5,695 nucleotides of DNA. Source: Candidatus Eiseniibacteriota bacterium. Lineage in GTDB: Bacteria > Eisenbacteria > RBG-16-71-46 > JAFGJU01. Below are positions 1 through 5,695 of this stretch, piece after piece. The notes under the pieces were generated by a model. It had not been told where the DNA came from, made no database searches, and worked only from the letters and a program-made list of their open reading frames with translations. Each line of letters opens with the position of its first letter. Positions within the stretch are counted from its first letter, which is position 1. Location of the stretch: NCBI GenBank assembly GCA_016928935.1, contig JAFGJU010000153.1:1-5695 (forward strand). Reading direction: 5' to 3'. Made by a program: the position numbers and the translations under genes.

Positions 1-871
1 CGTGGTTCCGTTCCACATGTGGGTGCCCGACACCTACGAGGGAAGCCCCACGCCGGTGGCGGCGTACTTCTCGGTGGTGTCCAAGACAGCCGGGCTGGTG
101 GTCTTGATCCGCGTCCTGGCCGCGTTCAAGCCGGGCTTCCTGGCGCTCAACATGGACTGGACGTTCGTGCTGTCGGTGCTGTCGGCGCTGACGATGATAG
201 TCGGGACAGTGATAGGGGTGGTGCAGACCAACGTGAAGCGGCTGCTGGCGTACTCCAGCATAGCGCACGTGGGCTACATCCTCATAGGAGTCTGCGCGGG
301 CACCAACGCCGGCACCGAGAGCATAGTGATTTACTTGGTCGTGTACCTGTTCATGAGCATCGGCTCCTTCTCCGTGGTTACGGCGGTCTCCCGCGCGACG
401 GGAGGCGAGGAGCTGAGCCACTTCGCAGGCCTGAACGGGCGCTCTCCGGTGCTTGCGGCCGGGATGGCCGTGTTCCTGCTTTCTCAGGCGGGCATCCCGC
501 CGCTCGCGGGGTTCGTCGGGAAGTTCTTCATCTTCGCGGTGGCCATCCGGGAGCAGTTGTACGCTCTGGCGGTGATCGGCGTGCTGACGAGCGTCATAAG
601 CCTTTTCTACTACGCCAAGATTCTCAAGGCCATGTACTTCGCCAGGCCGGCGGCAGCGACCGAGGCAGGCGTCGCGGCCGCGACGCCGCCCCCGCGCGCG
701 CCTGCCGTCGCGCCCCCGTCCCCGACCATGGCGAGCGCGCCCGTGGCCACCACTCCTGCGATGAGGACGGCCCTCGTCATCATGGTCTTCTTCACGTTCG
801 CGCTGGGGCTCTTCCCGGTGCCGCTTATTGAAATCGCCCGCGATTCTGTTAGACTGTGGCTCGGGGGCTAG
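1..871 (+). CDS. nuoN: NADH-quinone oxidoreductase subunit N, 3' part (5' end outside window)
   Basis: NuoN is one of the three antiporter-like membrane subunits of respiratory complex I. It helps couple NADH:quinone electron transfer to proton pumping across the inner membrane. About 289 C-terminal residues are visible, beginning in the conserved PFHMWVPDTYEG segment. From alignment by memory with E. coli NuoN, the Lys in the SK motif (fragment residue 28) matches Lys247. The Lys in GFVGKF (residue 174) matches Lys395. Their spacing is 146 residues against 148 in E. coli. The Lys217 equivalent should lie a few residues before the window. QTNVKRLLAYSSIAHVGY (residues 75-92) is a family hallmark. 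About six or seven hydrophobic helices follow one another, and the last is near residues 255-275. Residues 214-253 form an Ala/Pro-rich linker that makes the tail about 25 residues longer than in E. coli. The nuo operon normally ends with nuoN, which fits the unrelated genes downstream. Family assignment is secure; only the start is missing. Confidence 0.96.
   Translation, partial: VVPFHMWVPDTYEGSPTPVAAYFSVVSKTAGLVVLIRVLAAFKPGFLALNMDWTFVLSVLSALTMIVGTVIGVVQTNVKRLLAYSSIAHVGYILIGVCAGTNAGTESIVIYLVVYLFMSIGSFSVVTAVSRATGGEELSHFAGLNGRSPVLAAGMAVFLLSQAGIPPLAGFVGKFFIFAVAIREQLYALAVIGVLTSVISLFYYAKILKAMYFARPAAATEAGVAAATPPPRAPAVAPPSPTMASAPVATTPAMRTALVIMVFFTFALGLFPVPLIEIARDSVRLWLGG
828..855 (+). promoter_or_regulatory. 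candidate sigma70-type promoter for the VanZ-like/hisS/aspS cluster
   Basis: TTGAAA (828-833) is followed after 16 bases by TAGACT (850-855). TG at 847-848, one base before the -10 hexamer, makes an extended -10. The site lies inside the last codons of nuoN and would start transcription near 862, giving a leader of about 76 bases before the TTG start at 938. It stands out in GC-rich surroundings, but the -10 matches the consensus at only four of six positions and no transcript data are available. Read-through from the nuo operon is the alternative. Confidence 0.38.
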
Positions 872-925
872 CTCGGCGCGGCCCGCGACTGAACCTGTCT
901 TTCTGACTCACCATCGTCGTCCTCC

Positions 926-931
926 GGGGAG
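926..931 (+). promoter_or_regulatory. ribosome binding site deciding the TTG start of the VanZ-like gene
   Basis: GGGGAG lies 6 bases before TTG at 938. This spacing supports TTG as the start. The protein begun there has a short charged N-terminus ahead of the first membrane helix, as expected. Confidence 0.6.
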
Positions 932-937
932 ATCGTA

Positions 938-1375
938 TTGCGAGAGCTTGAAACAGGGGACCTGAAGTACCTTTCGTTGTTCTTGAGATTCTGGTTTCCG
1001 GTCCTGGGTTACATCACTCTCATCTTTGCACTCTCCTCGCTGTCCGACCTCCCGACACAGAAGCTCTTTCCGCACATGGACAAGGCGGCCCACCTGGCCG
1101 AGTACGGAGTGTTGGGCCTCCTCGTGGGGAGGGCCTTCCGTCGCGCGAGTCCCCATTTTGTCACGAAGTTCTGGTTCGGACTTGCTATAATCGCGACGAT
1201 GGCGGTCGGCTTGCTGGACGAGGCCTTTCAGAGCACGGTGCCGGGTAGAGAAAGCAGTCGGACGGACTTCACGGCGGACGCGATAGGCGCGATGGCCGGA
1301 CTGGCCGTCCTCTTACTGGGCGACAGACTTTGGAACAGGGGCGTCGGACGGACGGCCGCCGGCGGAGAAAGCTAG
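938..1375 (+). CDS. VanZ-like family small membrane protein
   Basis: This 145-residue membrane protein has the VanZ-like family pattern. The first hydrophobic helix is near residues 17-35. It is followed by DKAAHLAEYGVLG (48-60, with Asp48, His52 and Tyr56), another hydrophobic segment at 77-93, then DEAFQSTVPGR (94-104, with Asp94, Glu95, Gln98 and Arg104). Asp110 and DAIGAMAG (114-121) precede the last helix. These spaced polar residues inside or next to membrane segments are the family hallmark. VanZ itself raises teicoplanin tolerance in enterococci, but most members, probably including this one, have no known reaction. No van genes are nearby, so a resistance role should not be assumed. 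The gene starts with TTG behind GGGGAG. Its TAG stop shares one base with the GTG start of hisS, so translation of the two is probably coupled. The C-terminal tail (residues 130-145) is polar and likely exposed. Confidence 0.85.
   Translation: MRELETGDLKYLSLFLRFWFPVLGYITLIFALSSLSDLPTQKLFPHMDKAAHLAEYGVLGLLVGRAFRRASPHFVTKFWFGLAIIATMAVGLLDEAFQSTVPGRESSRTDFTADAIGAMAGLAVLLLGDRLWNRGVGRTAAGGES
1364..1367 (+). promoter_or_regulatory. ribosome binding site deciding the GTG start of hisS
   Basis: GGAG lies 7 bases before GTG at 1375. The resulting protein of 427 residues has the normal HisRS length. The upstream TTG at 1330 would add 15 Arg-rich residues that do not resemble HisRS and overlap the VanZ-like gene. 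The next in-frame GTG (1396) has no good binding site. Confidence 0.6.
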
Positions 1376-2658
1376 TGGAACAGAAACCGACGGGCGTGAG
1401 GATACAGGCCGTGAGGGGAACGCGGGACATCCTGCCTCCCGAGAGCTCGAAGTGGCTCTGGATGGAGGGGAAGTTGAGGGACGTCCTCGCTCGCTTCGGC
1501 TACTCGGAGATACGCACACCCATCTTCGAATACACGGAGCTGTTCAACAAGGGCACCGGGGAAACGACCGAGATAGTCCAGAAGCAGATGTACACCTTCG
1601 TGGACAGGGGAGGCCGGAGCGTGACTCTGCGGCCTGAGGGCACTCCGTCAGTGGCCAGGGCGCTCATCGAGCACGGTCTGTTGAGGCGCTCGAAGGTGAT
1701 GAAGCTCTACTACTTCGGCCCCATGTTCCGACACGACAGGCCCCAGGCGGGCCGATACAGGCAGTTCGACCAGCTGGGCGCGGAGCTCATCGGCGCGCCG
1801 GGACCGGAGGGCGACGTGGAGAGCGTGCATCTGCACGTGTCGCTGTTGAGGGCGCTCGGCCTGAAGCAGTTCACGGTTAAAGTCAACTCCGTCGGGTGCC
1901 CCCAGTGCAGGCCTGCCTACTCAAACCTCATACGGGAGACGCTGGGGCCGAGGGCCGCCGAGCTGTGCGAGGACTGCGTGGAGCGCCTTCAGAAGAACCC
2001 ACTCAGGATACTGGACTGCAAGGTCGAGAGCTGCCGCCGCATCGCCGCGACGGTGCCTCCCATCACAGCCAGCTTGTGCCCCGACTGCAGCAGGCACTAC
2101 GAGCGGCTGAAAGTTCTTCTCGGGTCCGTGGGAATAGAGTTCGAGGAGGACCCGGGCATGGTCCGGGGCCTCGACTACTACACCAGGGCGGCTTTCGAGA
2201 TCCATCACGGCCGTCTGGGCGCGCAGAGCGCTCTGGGCGGGGGCGGCAGGTACGACAACCTGATAGCCGTCTACGGCGGCGAGCCGACTCCGGCAGTGGG
2301 GTTCGCGGCCGGGTTGGACAGGATCCTCCTGGCCGTGGACGAGGAAGGGATCCGGGTGCCTGCCGGGGCCGACGTGGACGCCTACGTCGTGGCGGTCGGC
2401 GAGGCCACGAGGGACAAGTGCTTTTCAATAGCGGCCTGGCTGAGGGAGGACCACAGGGTGGAGTTGGACCTGGGTCGCCGGAGTCTCCAGTCGCAGATGA
2501 AGGCGGCGGCCTCCGTCGGGGCCAAGTTTGCCGTAATAGTAGGCGAGGACGAGATGGCGAGCGGCGTGCTCACGGTCAAGGACATGACGAGCGGCCGGCA
2601 GGAGAAGGTGCCCGAGGTGGACGTGTCGGGGTACTTGAAGCGCGTGCTGGGAAAATGA
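1375..2658 (+). CDS. hisS: histidyl-tRNA synthetase (HisRS), class IIa
   Basis: HisRS charges tRNA-His with histidine in the cytoplasm, using ATP. The 427 residues show the full class II core. RGTRDILP is at 14-21. Motif 1 lies around 42-60 (GYSEIRTPIFEYTELFNKG). TLRPEGT is at 84-90. Motif 2 runs from YYFGPMFRHDRPQ (112-124) to FDQLGAELIG (131-140). The His-specific loop RGLDYYTR (264-271) includes Arg264, equivalent to the catalytic Arg259 of E. coli. LGGGGRYD (287-294) and motif 3 GFAAGLDRI (309-317, Arg316) complete the site. Residues from about 333 form the anticodon-binding domain. The region before the HisA loop (171-240) contains eight Cys at 175, 178, 198, 201, 215, 220, 235 and 238, mostly as CxxC pairs, which suggests metal binding. 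The gene starts at GTG 1375, inside the preceding stop codon, and aspS follows 16 bases later. No T-box or other leader fits in front of it. It is a complete gene with no missing key residue. Confidence 0.97.
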   Translation: MEQKPTGVRIQAVRGTRDILPPESSKWLWMEGKLRDVLARFGYSEIRTPIFEYTELFNKGTGETTEIVQKQMYTFVDRGGRSVTLRPEGTPSVARALIEHGLLRRSKVMKLYYFGPMFRHDRPQAGRYRQFDQLGAELIGAPGPEGDVESVHLHVSLLRALGLKQFTVKVNSVGCPQCRPAYSNLIRETLGPRAAELCEDCVERLQKNPLRILDCKVESCRRIAATVPPITASLCPDCSRHYERLKVLLGSVGIEFEEDPGMVRGLDYYTRAAFEIHHGRLGAQSALGGGGRYDNLIAVYGGEPTPAVGFAAGLDRILLAVDEEGIRVPAGADVDAYVVAVGEATRDKCFSIAAWLREDHRVELDLGRRSLQSQMKAAASVGAKFAVIVGEDEMASGVLTVKDMTSGRQEKVPEVDVSGYLKRVLGK

Positions 2659-2674
2659 CTCGAAGGTAGGCGCA

Positions 2675-4435
<1,761 letters not shown>

Positions 4436-4477
4436 CATGGTATGGAACTTGCTTTTTCCCAAGCGGACGATGTGTCA

Positions 4478-4519
4478 CTGCGCGGTCGGACGCCCAGCGC
4501 GCTCCCGCAGAATTTTCTT
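4478..4519 (+). terminator. weak candidate Rho-independent terminator after aspS
   Basis: CTGCG (4478-4482) can pair with CGCAG (4506-4510), directly followed by AATTTTCTT (4511-4519). A competing inner stem is GCGCG (4480-4484) with CGCGC (4498-4502). The stems are short and the loop is large, so this is a weak call. The T-run runs into the -35 box of the next promoter, so termination and initiation signals would be packed end to end. Confidence 0.27.
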
Positions 4520-4547
4520 GACAGTTTCTCCAGGCGTATGCTACATT
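4518..4547 (+). promoter_or_regulatory. sigma70-type promoter with extended -10, driving the lipoprotein pair
   Basis: A perfect -35 box TTGACA (4518-4523) is followed after 18 bases by TACATT (4542-4547), which matches the -10 consensus at four of six positions. TG at 4539-4540 is correctly placed for an extended -10. Transcription would start near 4554, giving a leader of about 82 bases before GTG 4636. It lies in the largest intergenic gap, directly ahead of two same-strand lipoprotein genes, which supports function. Confidence 0.68.
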
Positions 4548-4570
4548 GCGCGTCTGGGAACCGGTATGCA

Positions 4571-4610
4571 TCTGTCAATTAGTTGTTATTAAATAAGTTA
4601 GAAGGGTCAA
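4571..4610 (+). other. AT-rich leader segment with small palindrome
   Basis: Within the leader downstream of the predicted start point lies an AT-rich island quite unlike the GC-rich flanks. It contains TTATT-A-AATAA (4586-4596), a perfect inverted repeat around one central A. It could keep the leader unstructured for ribosome access or serve as a protein-binding site. No known regulator site is recognised. Confidence 0.3.
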
Positions 4611-4624
4611 CAGAGTCTGTATCT

Positions 4625-4636
4625 GAGGAAAGGGGG
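4625..4636 (+). promoter_or_regulatory. purine-rich ribosome binding region of the small lipoprotein gene
   Basis: GAGG (4625-4628) lies 7 bases before GTG 4636. A second purine block, AGGGGG (4631-4636), could instead serve an in-frame GTG at 4648, 11 bases further on. Both starts keep the lipoprotein signal peptide, so the choice shifts only the first four residues. Confidence 0.5.
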
Positions 4637-4920
4637 TGCATTCGAAGGTGAAGAGGTCAGTCAAGTTCACGTGTTTCTCGCTAGCAGTCCTCCTTGTCGC
4701 CGGCCTGATCGCCGGTTGCGCCGCAAACCTTCCTTGCCCCGTCGGCGAGGACCAGGCGACACAGGCGAGGGCCAAGTGCTTGGCCGCGGAGAAGCAGCTC
4801 CAGGAGGCCAACGCACGCATTGCCGAGCTGGAGGCCCAGATCCAGAGCAGGCAGGCCACCATACAGGAGCTGGAGGCAAAGAAGGCCGAGCTCGAGGCGG
4901 CCATGGCGCCGGCAAAGTAG
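4636..4920 (+). CDS. small coiled-coil lipoprotein (94 residues), function unknown
   Basis: The N-terminus has basic residues (Lys4, Lys6, Arg7, Lys10), a hydrophobic stretch (11-27) and the lipobox LIAGC. The protein should therefore be cleaved by signal peptidase II and lipidated on Cys28. Ala at +2 is not the inner-membrane retention Asp, so outer-membrane sorting is plausible in a diderm. Residues about 45-90 form a predicted coiled coil: Leu55, Ile62, Ile69 and Ile76 fall on one heptad position and Leu65, Leu79 and Leu86 on another. No enzymatic domain is present. Cys34 and Cys48 of the mature protein could form disulfides. In size and plan it resembles Lpp-like lipoproteins, but I cannot show homology, and the last residue being Lys94 is only suggestive. 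Its coiled coil (QLQEANARIAELE) resembles that of the LysM lipoprotein 56 bases downstream (KLAEANKKIADLE). The two probably share the promoter at 4518-4547. The GTG start could alternatively be 4648. Confidence 0.82.
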   Translation: MHSKVKRSVKFTCFSLAVLLVAGLIAGCAANLPCPVGEDQATQARAKCLAAEKQLQEANARIAELEAQIQSRQATIQELEAKKAELEAAMAPAK

Positions 4921-4965
4921 GGGCGTCTGTCCTAGCAATCAGTGACTGAGACCGGAAAGGAGCTG

Positions 4966-4971
4966 AGGAGG
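4966..4971 (+). promoter_or_regulatory. strong ribosome binding site of the LysM lipoprotein gene
   Basis: AGGAGG, a full Shine-Dalgarno match, lies 5 bases before ATG 4977. A second purine block, AAAGGAG, is at 4956-4962. This is the strongest such site in the window and predicts high translation, as for abundant envelope proteins. Confidence 0.7.
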
Positions 4972-4976
4972 AAGCT

Positions 4977-5669
4977 ATGAGAAGCAAAAAGGGTTACATA
5001 GTGCTTACGGCTGTAGCCCTTCTGGCTCTGGTCCTGCTGGCCGGCTGCGGTAAGCGGGTGCTCCGCACAGCTGACGTGTCAGCGGGTGATTACTACACCG
5101 CCGAGGAATTCCAGCGCCTTTCGAAGGCGCAGAGGGCGGCTTACTGCGACCAGCTCGCTGGCGAGCTGGAGAAGCAGAACATGTGTGTGACTGACGCAGA
5201 CCAGAAGCTTGCTGAAGCCAACAAGAAAATCGCCGACCTCGAAAGCGAGCTGGCGGCTCTTGACGCCAAGATCGCCGAGCTCCAGGCCGCGATAAGCGAC
5301 CTCGAGGCCAAGGCGGCGGCCAAGCCCACGGCCGATGAGTACACCGTTGTCGACGGCGACTGCCTGTACGAGATCTCCGGCAAAGAGCAGGTCTACAGCG
5401 ACCCGCTCAAGTGGCCGGTGTTGTACAGGGCCAACAGGGACAAGATAAAGGACCCGGACCTCATCTACCCGGGTTGGGTCCTGACTGTGCCGCGTGGCCT
5501 GCCCGTTGAATGGGTGGTTTACGAAGGCGAGTTCCTGGCCAAGATAGCGGGCTACGAGGAGGTCTACGGTAAGCGCAGCGAGTGGACCAGGATCTACGAG
5601 GCCAACAAGGACCAGATAAAGGATCCGGACCTTATCTACCCGAAGCAGGTCCTGCAGATTCCGAGATAG
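4977..5669 (+). CDS. LysM-domain lipoprotein with coiled coil and two YgaU-type LysM modules
   Basis: This 230-residue protein is predicted to be exported and lipid-anchored. The signal peptide has Lys4/Lys5, a hydrophobic core (7-20) and the lipobox LLAGC with Cys24. Residues 25-75 form a spacer with Cys57 and Cys70. An unbroken coiled coil follows, with Leu78, Ile85, Leu92, Ile99 and Ile106 at one heptad position and Leu88, Leu95, Leu102 and Leu109 at the other. An Ala/Lys/Pro hinge (111-119) leads to LysM-like module 1 (121-172, YTVVDGDCLYEIS to IYPGWVLTVP) and module 2 (178-229, WVVYEGEFLAKIA to IYPKQVLQIP). The expanded middle (W..LYRANRDKIKDPDLIYP) resembles the YgaU/Kbp LysM type. LysM usually binds peptidoglycan or related glycans, so the protein may tether the membrane to the wall. 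Ligand binding is inferred only. Module 2 lacks the usual GD of the first strand. ATG has AGGAGG upstream. The gene probably forms an operon with the small lipoprotein. Confidence 0.88.
   Translation: MRSKKGYIVLTAVALLALVLLAGCGKRVLRTADVSAGDYYTAEEFQRLSKAQRAAYCDQLAGELEKQNMCVTDADQKLAEANKKIADLESELAALDAKIAELQAAISDLEAKAAAKPTADEYTVVDGDCLYEISGKEQVYSDPLKWPVLYRANRDKIKDPDLIYPGWVLTVPRGLPVEWVVYEGEFLAKIAGYEEVYGKRSEWTRIYEANKDQIKDPDLIYPKQVLQIPR
5430..5471 (+). repeat. intragenic repeat copy 1 (LysM module 1)
   Basis: This 42-base segment encodes ANRDKIKDPDLIYP. It matches positions 5601-5642 at 38 of 42 bases by hand alignment. The copies are 171 bases (57 codons) apart in the same frame and mark a duplicated LysM module. 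Confidence 0.8.
5601..5642 (+). repeat. intragenic repeat copy 2 (LysM module 2)
   Basis: This is the second copy, encoding ANKDQIKDPDLIYP. Two of the four differences from copy 1 are silent (GAC/GAT Asp... CCG context and CTC/CTT), and the other two give Arg/Lys and Lys/Gln exchanges. Similarity falls off sharply outside this segment. Confidence 0.8.
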
Positions 5670-5673
5670 GTCG

Positions 5674-5690
5674 GGCCTACAAGTTAGGCT
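5674..5690 (+). terminator. short inverted repeat after the LysM gene, possible terminator stem
   Basis: GCCTA (5675-5679) pairs with TAGGC (5685-5689) around a 5-base loop, extendable by a G-U pair (5674/5690). It begins 6 bases after the stop codon, where a terminator would be expected. The window ends before any T-run could be seen, so this may equally be chance. Confidence 0.3.
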
Positions 5691-5695
5691 GCTGA

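Noticed and set aside
675..725. C-rich tract in the nuoN linker as a possible G-quadruplex on the - strand
   Set aside because: I count too few separate runs of three or more C for a canonical four-run quadruplex; it is explained by Ala/Pro codons.
19..831. Second + strand open frame through nuoN, and a similar one over hisS (1896-2669)
   Set aside because: Their translations are Arg/Gly/Ala-rich without structure; the conserved NuoN and HisRS frames explain the sequence.
872..937. Possible T-box or attenuator leader before the synthetase cluster
   Set aside because: The 66-base gap is too short for a T-box and shows no terminator hairpin with a T-run.
1330..1374. Upstream TTG at 1330 as hisS start
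   Set aside because: It adds 15 Arg-rich residues unlike HisRS and overlaps the VanZ-like gene by 46 bases, while GTG 1375 has GGAG at good spacing.
938..1375. VanZ-like gene as a glycopeptide-resistance determinant
   Set aside because: No van ligase, dehydrogenase or regulator genes are present; the VanZ-like family is broad and mostly unrelated to resistance.
4575..5383. - strand open frames opposite the two lipoproteins (4575-4904, 5141-5383)
   Set aside because: Their Leu/Ser/Ala-rich products are the antisense image of Glu/Ala/Lys coiled-coil codons. The + strand has lipoboxes, ribosome binding sites and domains.

Overview
This window comes from a GC-rich bacterial chromosome. Arginine is often encoded by AGG and isoleucine often by ATA. 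Two successive proteins carry lipobox signal peptides with Ala or Gly right after the lipidated Cys, and one of them ends in two LysM-type domains, so a diderm (two-membrane) bacterium is the most likely host. The phylum cannot be named from this sequence. All recognised genes lie on the + strand, and no stretch longer than 300 bases lacks a gene. I see no mobile element, CRISPR array, tRNA or rRNA.

Layout. (1) Positions 1-871 hold the 3' part of nuoN, the antiporter-like membrane subunit of respiratory complex I and usually the last gene of a nuo operon. Its start lies outside the window. It carries an Ala/Pro-rich insertion before its last membrane helix. (2) A 66-base gap follows. A promoter-like TTGAAA-N16-TAGACT with an extended -10 lies inside the nuoN tail. 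(3) Positions 938-4435 form a tight cluster of three genes: a small VanZ-like membrane protein (TTG start), hisS (GTG start sharing one base with the VanZ stop codon) and aspS (16 bases further on). They are probably co-transcribed. (4) The 200-base interval 4436-4635 is the largest non-coding stretch. It holds a weak terminator-like hairpin, a good sigma70-type promoter (TTGACA-N18-TACATT with extended -10) and an AT-rich leader. (5) Positions 4636-5669 encode two lipoproteins: a 94-residue Cys-containing coiled-coil protein, and a 230-residue protein with a similar coiled coil followed by two LysM/YgaU-type domains. A short inverted repeat follows the last stop codon at the window edge.

The genes fall into three functional blocks: proton-pumping NADH dehydrogenase; aminoacyl-tRNA supply for His and Asp (the AspRS carries residues associated with charging tRNA-Asn as well); and a cell-envelope lipoprotein pair under its own promoter. 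Most of the window is ordinary housekeeping sequence. The least explained part is the lipoprotein pair, which looks like a full-length LysM protein beside a short partner that keeps only the lipid anchor and coiled coil. I do not see convincing evidence of a wholly new system.
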